Below, piece by piece: positions 51,857 through 61,028 of a stretch of DNA of 64,000 nucleotides (the stretch's first letter is position 1; every line of letters starts with the position of its first letter). Origin of the DNA: an uncultured Dialister sp. (GTDB lineage Bacteria > Bacillota > Negativicutes > Veillonellales > Dialisteraceae); contig URIB01000001.1 of NCBI GenBank assembly GCA_900547785.1, forward strand, positions 175,158-239,157. Reading direction: 5' to 3'. The translations under genes were made by a program, and so were the position numbers. The notes below the pieces were generated by a model that did no database searches, had not been told where the DNA came from, and was given only the letters and a program-made list of their open reading frames with translations.

Positions 51857-52345
51857 ATGGAAAGACAGGGAATTGAGGATTTAAAGTCTTTAGGAAATCA
51901 AGATACAAAATATGATTTGGCGTATAACCCCGGTGTATTGGAAAAGATACCGAATGCTCACTCGGAAAATGATTATTTCATAAAATTCAATTGCCCGGAG
52001 TTTACCAGTTTGTGCCCGAAAACGGGACAACCGGATTTTGCGGTTATTTATATTTCTTACATTCCCGATCAATATATCGTGGAAAGTAAATCACTTAAGT
52101 TATATTTGTTCAGTTACCGAAATCACGGGGATTTTCATGAAGATTGCGTCAATATGATTATGAAAGACTTGATTAAATTGTTGGCGCCCCGGTACATAGA
52201 AGTTTGGGGGAAATTTCTTCCGCGCGGCGGTCTTTCCATCGATCCCTATTGCAATTACGGTATGCCCGATACCGACTGGAAAGATTTTGCCAGGTATCGT
52301 CTTTTGAATCATGACCTGAGTCCCGAAAGCATTCATAACCGGTAA
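51857..52345 (+). CDS. queF: NADPH-dependent preQ0 reductase QueF
   Basis: QueF reduces 7-cyano-7-deazaguanine (preQ0) to preQ1 in queuosine biosynthesis. The 162-residue unimodal type has the active-site segment FTSLCPKTGQPDFA, with the catalytic Cys, and the VESKSLKLYLFS motif (E-S-K-S-L-K) that binds substrate. AAGGAG precedes the ATG. No preQ1 riboswitch is seen in the 46-nt upstream gap. It may be an extra cistron of the ECF operon or have its own promoter (a TTGACA lies in the gap, with no clear -10). Confidence 0.95.
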   Translation: MERQGIEDLKSLGNQDTKYDLAYNPGVLEKIPNAHSENDYFIKFNCPEFTSLCPKTGQPDFAVIYISYIPDQYIVESKSLKLYLFSYRNHGDFHEDCVNMIMKDLIKLLAPRYIEVWGKFLPRGGLSIDPYCNYGMPDTDWKDFARYRLLNHDLSPESIHNR

Positions 52346-52370
52346 TGGCATAAGGCGGCAGATGCATAAT

Positions 52371-52422
52371 AAAACATCCTTTTTGTTTGGAGAATTGTTT
52401 CCAAACGGAAAGGATGTTTTTT
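52371..52422 (+). terminator. Terminator of queF
   Basis: AAAACATCCTTT (52371-52382) pairs with AAAGGATGTTTT (52409-52420), with an inner GTTTGGA/TCCAAAC stem; T6 follows. Confidence 0.9.
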
Positions 52423-52446
52423 CGTGAAAGAATATGCTTGAAAATT

Positions 52447-54021
52447 TTATAAAGTGTCTGCCAGGTCTTTAATCAATGATTTTTTTTGACTGCCGGGAAA
52501 CCATTGGATAGATAGAGGAGAACCTGTTAATTTTTCAAACGATGAGGAAATCTTTTGCGTGGCATGGGCAGGTACGTGGAAATGATCCCGGTCAAGGTAA
52601 ATCCGTAAATCATATCCGGCAGAGCAGGTACAGATAATTTGAGAAATGCATTGTTCGTAACTTTCATCAAGACCTTCCGCTAATGAGAGAAAGCAGGATA
52701 AAAGTTTGACTTGCCTAATATCTTCTGCCGTGAGCAGGCGGGATTCTTTTAACGATTTCAGAACTCGTCCGGAAAAACCGTGATGGAATGCGGCCACTAA
52801 AGAACACATAATTTGTTCTTTGTGAGACCAACCGAAAATGTGAGCATTGGCGATTATATACCCGCTGTGTCTGGCATGTCCGTAATAATTAACGGTCTTT
52901 CCGGCGTCATGAAGCAAACCCGCCGTATAGAGAAGCAGGCGCATTCTGTCGGAACAGCCATGCTTTTTTTGCCATTGATCAAACATGGAAAGCGCCAGGG
53001 CCGTTACATATTTGGTATGGAAAGATTCTTCCGGAGAGAGCGGCAGGGCATAATTTTTAGCGGAAGAAATGAGCATGTTGCGGCAATGATATTTGTGCTT
53101 GTCATATATAGGATCATACCAATGATAAAATATGCCTTCCCGAAGACCGCAGCCCGAAACGGTCAGTTCTTTTGCGTGGGTATATTTTATGATTTCCCCG
53201 ACCAGGAGAGCGCCGGCAATAATAATGTCTGCTCTTTCAGAAGAAAGACCGGATATTTTTTTTCTGTCTTCCACCGTTGAAGCAGTGATGGTGTCGATAA
53301 CGGAGAATAATCCGTCTGCCGGCATTTGGTAATTGTGAAGTTTAGGCAACGGATATCCGGTACGGCGTTGATAAATCTTGGCAAGATTTCTGACGGTTCC
53401 GCCGACGCCGATGACAGGTAAGGGCTTTTTCGGCATCCACGGAACAGCCTTGAGTTTTTCTAAAATATGCGATTGGATATTCTTGACCGTTTTTGCGGAA
53501 ACGGTGCCTGATGATTGGAATTTTTCCGTCAAAGTGATGGCACCGACAGGGATGCTGACGGAATGCATTCTTTTTTTATCTTTGACCAATGATATTTCCA
53601 CGCTGGCCCCGCCCAGATCGAAAAGAAGAAAATCATCGGCATCTATCGTATGAATGACTCCTGAAAATCCTAAAGCGGCTTCCTGCTTTCCGCTTATAAT
53701 CGTCATGGGAATTTGCGTGTCGCTTCGGACCCGCTTTAGGAAAGAAGCGCCGTTTTGGGCGTTTCTTACGGCAGCTGTTGCGACTGCCAATATGTTGGTG
53801 ACGTGATATATATCGGCAATGTGGCGGTATACTTTTAAACAGTTAATGGCTTTCTGTTGGGCCAATTCTGTCAGAAAAGGAGAAGAGGAAGTCATTCCTT
53901 CCGCCAGGCGGATTGACTTTTTTTCCTGATAAATCAGTTTATACGTACCCGACGGGTTGACTTGCATAATGACAAACCGGATAGAGTTGGAACCGAGGTC
54001 AATGACAGCTATATGACGCAT
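52447..54021 (-). CDS. ppx: Exopolyphosphatase Ppx/GppA with C-terminal HD domain
   Basis: Releases phosphate from polyphosphate ends, or cleaves pppGpp; the neighbouring ppk favours the former. The 524-residue product has an intact ASKHA set (VIDLGSNSIRFVI, ATAAVRNAQNG, ISGKQEA, LFDLGGASVEIS, GVGGTVRNLA) and an HD domain (LLHDAGKTVNYYGHARHSGYI) after about residue 310. AAGGAG lies 6 nt before its ATG. It is divergent from the Ppx-like/ppk1 pair, with a 248-nt shared promoter region between. Confidence 0.93.
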   Translation of the reverse strand: MRHIAVIDLGSNSIRFVIMQVNPSGTYKLIYQEKKSIRLAEGMTSSSPFLTELAQQKAINCLKVYRHIADIYHVTNILAVATAAVRNAQNGASFLKRVRSDTQIPMTIISGKQEAALGFSGVIHTIDADDFLLFDLGGASVEISLVKDKKRMHSVSIPVGAITLTEKFQSSGTVSAKTVKNIQSHILEKLKAVPWMPKKPLPVIGVGGTVRNLAKIYQRRTGYPLPKLHNYQMPADGLFSVIDTITASTVEDRKKISGLSSERADIIIAGALLVGEIIKYTHAKELTVSGCGLREGIFYHWYDPIYDKHKYHCRNMLISSAKNYALPLSPEESFHTKYVTALALSMFDQWQKKHGCSDRMRLLLYTAGLLHDAGKTVNYYGHARHSGYIIANAHIFGWSHKEQIMCSLVAAFHHGFSGRVLKSLKESRLLTAEDIRQVKLLSCFLSLAEGLDESYEQCISQIICTCSAGYDLRIYLDRDHFHVPAHATQKISSSFEKLTGSPLSIQWFPGSQKKSLIKDLADTL

Positions 54022-54269
54022 TGCAATCTCCTTTATGTATATTCTTTATTTATTGTACAATAAATACCCGTTGAATTGAACAAAAATACGTTTTGTTGTG
54101 AGGGTGAAAATCGTTTTTATAAAATACATATAAATGGAATGAATCTGGAAAAAGTGAAAAACAAAAATAAATTCATAAATTTTATCTGTTTATCCTGCTT
54201 TTTAGTATAATAGAGATAACAGGATTATTTGATGTCGGTGTAGCGGATTTTTGGAAATGAGGGGTGCAA
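54022..54269. promoter_or_regulatory. Divergent promoter region of the polyphosphate locus
   Basis: This AT-rich gap lies between ppx (-) and the Ppx-like gene (+). On the plus strand a TATAAT is at 54206-54211, but no good -35 lies at the right distance. On the minus strand I find no clear promoter pair. No operator repeat was obvious. Confidence 0.4.
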
Positions 54270-55826
54270 ATGGCGGGCATGGAATCGCTGATTTACGGAA
54301 TGATTCATATCGGATCATCGAATCTTTCTATGAGAATTGTAGAATATAGAAATATAAATGATATTCGCATTATAGAAGAAGTAAGGAAAGAAACGGCGTT
54401 TGGTGAGGAAGTTTTTATTCATAAAAAGCTATCCTTTTCTTCCATACGCCGTCTTTGCGATATGCTCAACGGACTCAGACAACTTTTAAACGATTATCAG
54501 GTCAAAGAGTATAAGGTATATGCCACTGCCGTATTACGGGAGGCGGAAAATTGGCGTCTCATTTTAGATTTGATACGAGTCAATACAGGATTTTCGGTAC
54601 ATGTTGTAGATATGCCGCAGGAAATTTATTACAAGCATTTTTTATTGCAACATCATGTGAGGCAGTTTATTAATGAAAAGAAGTATGCCCCGGAAAAAAG
54701 TTTCCTTTTCATAGACATTACGTCCGGCTGTGTAGGAATGACAATTTGGAAAAACGGTTCTCTTCAGTATCAGCATAATGTACACATAGGCACGCTCCAG
54801 GTTTTGGAAACGTTTAAAGCCAGCCAAAGGGATTCCAGGGAGTTTCCTTTGGCTATGGCGGAGTATCTGCATGCCATTTTAAAACCGTTGTGGGATGAAA
54901 TCCGTTGCTACAATCCGTTTAATGTCATTTTGTCAGGACGTGAGGCGAGAATTGTAGCGGGTCTGATGAATTTCCAAATGGATAAGACCGATAAAATCGA
55001 AATCCGGAAGGACAGTTTCCAAAAATTGTATGAAGAGGCAGGCTTTCTGTCACCGTCCAGCATACAGCAAAGATATAAAATCAGTGAACCCCGGGCCATG
55101 ACGGTTTTACCGACGATTCATATATATAAAGAAATACTGGATAATGTATGGCCCGAGCATATTATTTTATTCGGCACGACTTTCATTGAATCGGTATCTA
55201 CTTTCTATGGAGCCATCCGGACAAGAGATGATTCTCTTGCTTATATGAGAAAGCAAAATATAGAGCTGACACGGGCCATTGCCAATTCCTATTACTATGA
55301 ACCGCTTCATGCGGAAGCGTTGGAGCACTACAGTCATGTGATTATTTCAGGATTGGGAAGCAGGAGCGGGCTTACCGGGAGAGAGGAAGTATTGCTCCGC
55401 ATGGCTATCATCCTTTATCAGGTGGGGAAATATGTAAATTTACTTAACTCGCAGGAACATGCATGGAATATCATAAGAGGAACCGACATTTTCGGGATAT
55501 CCGATAAGGAAAAGGATATTGTCGCCTGTGTCGTTTATTATGATCATAAACGGGTGCCCGGAGATGAGGAGGAAGCATTCCGTATATTGCCGGATTCGGC
55601 TAAAATTGTGGCGTTAAAGTTAATTTCCGTTTTCAGATTGGCGAGGGCCATGGATATTTCACGGCGGCAAAAGATGACGGATATAAGTGCCCGTATTTCA
55701 GGGGCGTCATTTATTATTGAGTATGACGGGAAAGAAAGTACGGCACTGGAATCATGGACATTTGAAAAGAGCAAAGAACTTTTTGAAAACGTGTACGGAC
55801 TTGAAGTTAAATTGGAACGGAGATAG
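54270..55826 (+). CDS. Degenerate Ppx/GppA-like protein coupled to ppk
   Basis: The 518-residue product has the overall Ppx layout and the ATAVLREAEN segment of the family, followed by an HD-like helical region. Its ATP/phosphate-binding motifs are broken: the expected D-I-G-T-N-S site reads HIGSSNLSMRI (13-23), the DIGGGSTE motif reads DITSGCVGM (149-157), and SGEEEA is replaced by DMPQEIYY. It is probably catalytically inactive. The ATG at 54270 has GAGGGG 5 nt upstream. It ends 5 nt before ppk, so it is likely co-translated. A role regulating polyphosphate enzymes is inference. Confidence 0.7.
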   Translation: MAGMESLIYGMIHIGSSNLSMRIVEYRNINDIRIIEEVRKETAFGEEVFIHKKLSFSSIRRLCDMLNGLRQLLNDYQVKEYKVYATAVLREAENWRLILDLIRVNTGFSVHVVDMPQEIYYKHFLLQHHVRQFINEKKYAPEKSFLFIDITSGCVGMTIWKNGSLQYQHNVHIGTLQVLETFKASQRDSREFPLAMAEYLHAILKPLWDEIRCYNPFNVILSGREARIVAGLMNFQMDKTDKIEIRKDSFQKLYEEAGFLSPSSIQQRYKISEPRAMTVLPTIHIYKEILDNVWPEHIILFGTTFIESVSTFYGAIRTRDDSLAYMRKQNIELTRAIANSYYYEPLHAEALEHYSHVIISGLGSRSGLTGREEVLLRMAIILYQVGKYVNLLNSQEHAWNIIRGTDIFGISDKEKDIVACVVYYDHKRVPGDEEEAFRILPDSAKIVALKLISVFRLARAMDISRRQKMTDISARISGASFIIEYDGKESTALESWTFEKSKELFENVYGLEVKLERR

Positions 55827-55831
55827 TGATC

Positions 55832-58003
55832 ATGGATAGGGAAATCAGTGAACAGAAGTATTATCTGAACAGGGAATTATCATGGCTGCAGTTCAATAAA
55901 CGGGTTTTGCAGGAAGCGGTTGATGATTCCAATCCGCTTCTTGAAAAGCTGAAATTTTTAGCGATTACAAGCTCTAATCTGGATGAATTTTTTATGATTC
56001 GTGTATCCGGATTGAAACACCAGACCGAAAATAATATCACTCGCCGTGATATTGCGGGTATGACTCCGGAAGAACAAATTGAAAACATATCCGAACTTTG
56101 CCAGCAACTGGTAGCCAAGCAGTATATTTATCTGAAAGATATCCTGCAAGTTCTCCAAAAAGAAGGATTATCTTTTGTAAAGCCGGATGCCATAGACGAA
56201 GAGCAGAAGAAATGGCTGGAAAATTATTTTGAAAGAGAAATTTTTCCGGTGGTAACACCTATGGCTGTCGATGCATCACATCCGTTTCCTTTTTTGGCGT
56301 CCAAGAGCTTGAATATTGCCATGCTTTTAGAGCGAAATGAAAGAGATAATCTGGTTGATGAAGAGAATGATATAGACATAAAAACCGCCATTGTGCCGGT
56401 ACCATCGGTATTGCCCCGAATTATCCGCCTTCCGGATACAGACAAAAACAGTAAGAGGCACCGGTTTATCTTTTTGGAAGATGTATTAATGCATTATGCA
56501 CAGCGTCTGTTTATCGGATACGATTTGTTGGAAGCAAGAGCTTTCCGAATCACCAGAGATGCGGATCTTTATATTGACGAAGAAGATGCCCAGGATCTTC
56601 TGGTAGAAGTGGAGCGTCAATTAAAAAAGAGACAGCGCGGGGCGGCGGTTCGCATAGAATTTGAGGTGGGGACGAGCCGTTTTATGCGAAGATTTATGAC
56701 CCAGGAAATGAATCTTGCCAAAGAGGATATGTATGAAATCGACGGGCCGGTTGATATGACAGTATTCTTCAGTTTCTGCGGCATAAAAGGGTATGACCAT
56801 CTCCGCTACAAAGAAGCGAAGCCGCATACACCATGGAGTATGATCGAGATGAAACGGGAGAAAAAGACGAACATATTTGATATGATTCGTGAAAAAGATA
56901 TTTTGATTCACTTACCGTATGAATCCTTTGACGAGTCGGTGGTGGAGTTTATGCTGGCGGCGGCAAACGACAAAAATGTTCTTGCCATTAAGCAAACGCT
57001 TTATCGGGTCAGCTCATCCAGTCCTATTGTGCAGGCCTTGGAGAAAGCGGTGCAGAACGGGAAACAAGTGACGGTTTTGATGGAAGTAAAGGCACGTTTT
57101 GATGAAGCGAACAACATTCTTATGGCAAGACGCTTGGAAAAGGCGGGGGCTCATGTCATTTATGGGCTGGTGGGATTAAAAACCCATTCAAAGTGTACCT
57201 TGGTGGTTCGCCGAGAAAAAGACGGGATTCGCCGGTATGTTCATATAGCAACGGGAAACTATAATGCCTCTACAGCAAAACTGTATACGGATATGGGATT
57301 ATTGAGCTGCAATGATAAATTAGGTGTAGATGCATCAGCTTTCTTTAATTTGCTTTCCGGTTATTCCGACCCGCCTATATGGGATTCTTTTATAGTGGCA
57401 CCGATCAATTTGAGAGAAAGATGTCTCCAATTGATTGACAGAGAAATAGAATTTGCCCGAAGTGGAGAATCTGCACATATGATTGCTAAAATGAATTCTT
57501 TACTTGATAAAGAAATTATTGATAAATTATATGAAGCGTCCCGGGCGGGCGTGAAAATTGAACTGATCGTCAGAGGGATTTGTGTACTCATTCCGGGGAT
57601 CCCGGGGGTGAGTGATCATATTACCGTTCGCAGTATAGTCGGCAGATTTCTGGAACACAGCCGGATATTTTGGTTTCAAAACGGCGGAAGAGAAGAGATT
57701 TATATCGGAAGTGCGGACTGGATGCCGAGAAATCTTAATGACCGGGTAGAGTTGATGGTACCTGTTTCCGATGAGGAACTTAAACAGAGAGTGAAAAAAA
57801 TGATTTTGCTGGAGTTGGCGGATAACCAGAAAGCGTACGCCATGCAGTCGGACGGCACGTGGATAAAAAATGTTATGGAAGAGGATCGGATTTGCGCACA
57901 GGAGATATTTCAGCAAATAGCGGAAATACGGGGGAAGGAAAATAAGCTGACCCTGGCGCAGAAAATGGAACCGTACGTACCGCTTGTCGGGCATGGTGAA
58001 TAA
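55832..58003 (+). CDS. ppk1: Polyphosphate kinase 1
   Basis: Polymerises the gamma phosphate of ATP into polyphosphate and reverses the reaction. The 723-residue length is normal. The N-terminal NRELSWLQFNKRVL and SNLDEFFMIRVSG blocks, MEVKARFDE, the catalytic His regions THSKCTLV and HIATGNYN, the LEHSRIFWF segment and YIGSADWMPRN are all present. The ATG at 55832 has GGAGA 8 nt upstream and follows the Ppx-like stop by 5 nt. Confidence 0.98.
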   Translation: MDREISEQKYYLNRELSWLQFNKRVLQEAVDDSNPLLEKLKFLAITSSNLDEFFMIRVSGLKHQTENNITRRDIAGMTPEEQIENISELCQQLVAKQYIYLKDILQVLQKEGLSFVKPDAIDEEQKKWLENYFEREIFPVVTPMAVDASHPFPFLASKSLNIAMLLERNERDNLVDEENDIDIKTAIVPVPSVLPRIIRLPDTDKNSKRHRFIFLEDVLMHYAQRLFIGYDLLEARAFRITRDADLYIDEEDAQDLLVEVERQLKKRQRGAAVRIEFEVGTSRFMRRFMTQEMNLAKEDMYEIDGPVDMTVFFSFCGIKGYDHLRYKEAKPHTPWSMIEMKREKKTNIFDMIREKDILIHLPYESFDESVVEFMLAAANDKNVLAIKQTLYRVSSSSPIVQALEKAVQNGKQVTVLMEVKARFDEANNILMARRLEKAGAHVIYGLVGLKTHSKCTLVVRREKDGIRRYVHIATGNYNASTAKLYTDMGLLSCNDKLGVDASAFFNLLSGYSDPPIWDSFIVAPINLRERCLQLIDREIEFARSGESAHMIAKMNSLLDKEIIDKLYEASRAGVKIELIVRGICVLIPGIPGVSDHITVRSIVGRFLEHSRIFWFQNGGREEIYIGSADWMPRNLNDRVELMVPVSDEELKQRVKKMILLELADNQKAYAMQSDGTWIKNVMEEDRICAQEIFQQIAEIRGKENKLTLAQKMEPYVPLVGHGE

Positions 58004-58513
58004 AATAGAGAGTTTTCCGTGATTAACCACTTTTCTTTTATATTTGATTCATTTTTGGGCGTAAGACCTTATAATGAGGCTAAATAAAAAAATACCACCC
58101 ACATTTAAGTGATTTTTAATAAATCGAATAATAAAAAACATCTGATAATGAACTAAAAACAGGTCATAAAATGCAACTTGCGTATGCGCTTTATGAATCC
58201 GTTTTTTGATTTATGGAAAAATCAGGGTATTAATTCCAAATACTTAAAAAGCAAAATTGCAAATATGAAAATAGAGATGTCCATTCACAGTGAACAAGAT
58301 TGACAATTTGATAAGTCAATAAAATCTGATATTATATGATTTATTTGATAGAAAGTAAGTGGTCTCAAAATGAGGATATAAAGGAATAAGCGAGATGGGT
58401 TTTTAAAATAATAAGATTTTATCGAAATAGATTAGATTATTATAATTGTAAACGTATATAAATTTGACAAAATGTCTTCCTGTGGTAGAATGACACCCGT
58501 AGGAGAGATATTT
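58004..58513. other. 510-nt AT-rich intergenic region with two promoter-like pairs
   Basis: No ORF of note and no recognised RNA family. Two promoter-like pairs stand out: TTGATA (58308-58313) with TATTAT (58330-58335) at 16 nt, and TTGACA (58464-58469) with TAGAAT (58486-58491) at 16 nt. A TTGAC/GTCAA inverted repeat surrounds the first -35 region (58300-58304 and 58314-58318). I searched by eye for a cyclic-di-AMP (ydaO) signature, common ahead of cell-wall genes, and did not find one. Confidence 0.5.
58464..58491 (+). promoter_or_regulatory. Probable promoter of the 3D-domain protein gene
   Basis: TTGACA (58464-58469), then TAGAAT (58486-58491) with 16-nt spacing; the ribosome site AGGAGAG follows 9 nt later, so the leader would be very short. 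Confidence 0.7.
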
Positions 58514-59488
58514 ATGAAAAATACATTTCACAAAAAAGTCCGAGCGGTGATGGCAGGATCACTCTTGATTTCCATGGCGGCCATGATGCCCGGGTTTGCG
58601 GTGACAGATCAAGAAACACCGTCTTCAGAAATAAAACAAGTAGTTATTTGTGATGGCGAATCCAGAGAAGTTCTGCATACAAGCGCGAACAACTTTATAT
58701 ACGTATTAAATGATTTGAAAAAACCGCTGCAATCACATGATAAATATTGGACGACCACGCCCGATATAAAAAACGGATCGGTACTTTATATTGAGAGAGC
58801 CATTCCTGTTACCGTGGTAGAAAACGGTATTTCAAGAGTGGTTTATACAACACAGCAAACCGTACAAGGGGCAGTGAATGATGCAGGGTATGATTGGCGC
58901 AAAGTGATGCCGTTGGAAGACGGGCTTTTAAAAATTCATAAAAACATGAAAATCCATGTAGTCCCGTATATGGTTCGTACGGTAGAACGGGTTGAGGAAA
59001 TGCCGCAAGAATATATAAAATGGTATGATGATACCTTAGGAACAGACGAGACCGTTGTTGTTGAAGAAGCCGTTCCGGGGAAACGAAAAGTAAAAGTGGA
59101 AGAATTTTTATCAAATGGGAAGATTATAAAGAAAAGTACACTCAAATCGGAAGTGATCAAAAGCGGCACCAAAGGGATTGTCAAAACAGGAAACAGAGAA
59201 GGTGCTGTCGGATGGGTAACAACAATGAACGCTACGGCATACCATCCCAATGACGGTGGCGGTGCAGGCATTACCGCAACCGGTACACGGGCAGGATATG
59301 GCACTGTTGCCGTAGATCCTGATGTGATACCCTTGGGGTCTAAAGTATATATCCCCCAGTACGGTGAGGCTGTAGCTGCCGATACGGGCGGTGCGATTAT
59401 AGGGAAAAAGATTGATTTGTGTATGGAAAGTTATGAAGAATGCTACCAGTTCGGAAGACGTGATGTTCAAGTATTTGTGAGTTATTAA
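58514..59488 (+). CDS. Secreted G5/3D-domain protein (YabE-like)
   Basis: The 324-residue product has a Sec signal peptide (KKVRAVMAGSLLISMAAMM, residues 7-25, cleavage near 28-32). Two ubiquitin-like DUF348 repeats follow, then a G5 domain (VERVEEMPQEYIKWYDD, about 155-230), then a C-terminal 3D domain with ATAYHPNDGG and the ADTGGAI-DLC motifs (three Asp residues). Proteins of this type are cell-wall lytic or resuscitation-promoting-factor-like enzymes. The 3D domain is related to lytic transglycosylases. The ATG at 58514 has AGGAGAG 7 nt upstream. It has its own promoter and terminator. Confidence 0.9.
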   Translation: MKNTFHKKVRAVMAGSLLISMAAMMPGFAVTDQETPSSEIKQVVICDGESREVLHTSANNFIYVLNDLKKPLQSHDKYWTTTPDIKNGSVLYIERAIPVTVVENGISRVVYTTQQTVQGAVNDAGYDWRKVMPLEDGLLKIHKNMKIHVVPYMVRTVERVEEMPQEYIKWYDDTLGTDETVVVEEAVPGKRKVKVEEFLSNGKIIKKSTLKSEVIKSGTKGIVKTGNREGAVGWVTTMNATAYHPNDGGGAGITATGTRAGYGTVAVDPDVIPLGSKVYIPQYGEAVAADTGGAIIGKKIDLCMESYEECYQFGRRDVQVFVSY

Positions 59489-59495
59489 ACGAAAG

Positions 59496-59521
59496 ATGAC
59501 CTTGCGGGGTCATTTTTTTTT
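59496..59521 (+). terminator. Terminator of the 3D-domain protein gene
   Basis: ATGACC (59496-59501) pairs with GGTCAT (59508-59513) around a 6-nt loop, followed by T9. Confidence 0.85.
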
Positions 59522-59561
59522 GACCGAAAAGCTATGATATAATGATGAAACAGGAGGGTGT

Positions 59562-59996
59562 ATGCTTACGATTCTTAGTGCCTTGATAACAGTTATTTTA
59601 GACCAACTGGTGAAGTATTTCGTGTATACCTATATGGAATTGGGAGAAACAATTCCTGTGATCAGAAGTATATTTCATTTCACCTATATATCAAATCCGG
59701 GAGCTGCTTTTGGTGTCTTGCCTCACCGGAACTTTTTTCTTCTCGGTATTGTAGGAGTGCTGTTTATTGCTTTCTTTTGGCTGAGAAAAAGGATTCCTGC
59801 CAAGCCTCTGTATTTTCCGCTGGCGGTGGGGTGTGTACTTGGCGGGGCATTAGGAAATGCTATAGACAGGGTTCGGTTTGGCGGAGTGGTAGATTTTATT
59901 GATTTCAGAGTCTGGCCGGTTTTTAATGTGGCGGATATGGCTATTTGTTTAGGCGTGACACTGATTATGTTTTATTTTTGGAGATATGACAGATGA
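59562..59996 (+). CDS. lspA: Prolipoprotein signal peptidase (SPase II)
   Basis: Cleaves signal peptides from lipidated prolipoproteins. The 144-residue product has four membrane segments and the catalytic Asp pair in GNAIDRVRFGGVVDF and FNVADMAI. The ISNPGAAFGVL stretch is typical. AGGAGGG lies 4 nt before the ATG and a TATAAT box lies at 59538-59543. The stop overlaps the rluD start (ATGA), the common lspA-rluD pair. Confidence 0.97.
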   Translation: MLTILSALITVILDQLVKYFVYTYMELGETIPVIRSIFHFTYISNPGAAFGVLPHRNFFLLGIVGVLFIAFFWLRKRIPAKPLYFPLAVGCVLGGALGNAIDRVRFGGVVDFIDFRVWPVFNVADMAICLGVTLIMFYFWRYDR

Positions 59997-60919
59997 ATAT
60001 TCATTCATATACAGTGGAAGTGGAAGAACAGGGACAGCGGCTGGATCTGTTTTTAGCAAGAAAGACCGGTTTGACCCGGGCGGAGGTTCAGAAATGGATT
60101 AAAGAGGGAAATGCTGTGCTTTCGTCGGGCAAGGTTGTCAGACAAAATTATCATGTGGAAGCAGGGGAGCAGATCAAGTTTCGTTGGGAAGGAAAAACGG
60201 ATATCGAGTTGATAGCGGAAAATATTCCGTTACATATTCTTTATGAAGATGAAGACATACTGGTTATTAATAAAGCGCGAGGGTTGGTTGTTCATCCGGG
60301 GGCAGGAAATACGAGCGGCACTCTGGTAAATGCACTTTTATATCATTGCGGGGATCGTATATTATCCGTAGGAGATAAGAAAAGACCGGGAATTGTTCAT
60401 CGCTTAGATAAAGATACGTCCGGAGTCATGGTGGTTGCCAAGTCGGATAGGGCATACGGTCCTTTGCAAAAGCAAATTGCAGCTCATGAAGCACAGCGTT
60501 GTTATATAGCACTGGTTCATGGGCAAATGGAAGGGACTACGGGGATTATTCGATTTCCTATTGGCAGAAGTACGAAAGACCGGATGAAATGGGATGTACA
60601 ACCGGATTCCGGAAAAGAAGCGGTCACTCATTTCCGGGTATTGAAATATTTAACTAATTATTCATGGATTGAATGTAAGTTGGAAACAGGAAGAACTCAC
60701 CAGATCCGGGTACATATGGCACACATCCGCCATGCGGTGGTTAATGATCCTTTGTACGGATGGAAGAAAGACCATTTTCCCATTGAAGGACAGGCTCTGC
60801 ACTCTCATACTTTGGATTTAAAGCACCCGGTAACAGGAGAACCCATGCATTTTGAAGCGCCTGTTCCGGAGGATATGCTGCAATGTCTGGCTTTAGCCGA
60901 AAAAGGAAGTCTTGCGTGA
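59993..60919 (+). CDS. rluD: RluA/RluD-family 23S rRNA pseudouridine synthase
   Basis: Isomerises uridine in 23S rRNA helix 69 or related sites. The 308-residue product has an S4 domain (QRLDLFLARKTGL-TRAEVQKWI, residues 15-35), a catalytic HRLDKDTSG motif with the nucleophilic Asp, and GRTHQIRVHM. Which RluA-type target it has cannot be told exactly from sequence. It overlaps lspA by 4 nt. Confidence 0.93.
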   Translation: MNIHSYTVEVEEQGQRLDLFLARKTGLTRAEVQKWIKEGNAVLSSGKVVRQNYHVEAGEQIKFRWEGKTDIELIAENIPLHILYEDEDILVINKARGLVVHPGAGNTSGTLVNALLYHCGDRILSVGDKKRPGIVHRLDKDTSGVMVVAKSDRAYGPLQKQIAAHEAQRCYIALVHGQMEGTTGIIRFPIGRSTKDRMKWDVQPDSGKEAVTHFRVLKYLTNYSWIECKLETGRTHQIRVHMAHIRHAVVNDPLYGWKKDHFPIEGQALHSHTLDLKHPVTGEPMHFEAPVPEDMLQCLALAEKGSLA

Positions 60920-60988
60920 CCGGAATGCAGTCTGAAAGAAGAGAATGCAAATAAAACGCAAAGGATATAGTGATGCCCGGCTTTGCTT

Positions 60989-61017
60989 TTGACAAGAAGA
61001 AAAGATTGTTTTAAAAT
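60989..61017 (+). promoter_or_regulatory. Promoter of ssrA
   Basis: TTGACA (60989-60994) and TAAAAT (61012-61017) with 17-nt spacing; the mature tmRNA begins 12 nt later. Confidence 0.85.
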
Positions 61018-61028
61018 GAGGGTGCTTC

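Noticed and set aside
54270..55826. Normal exopolyphosphatase call for the ppk-linked gene
   Set aside because: The catalytic and phosphate-binding motifs are missing, unlike in the intact copies at 31774 and 52447.
58004..58513. Cyclic-di-AMP (ydaO) riboswitch before the 3D-domain protein
   Set aside because: The expected conserved G-rich and repeat elements were not found.
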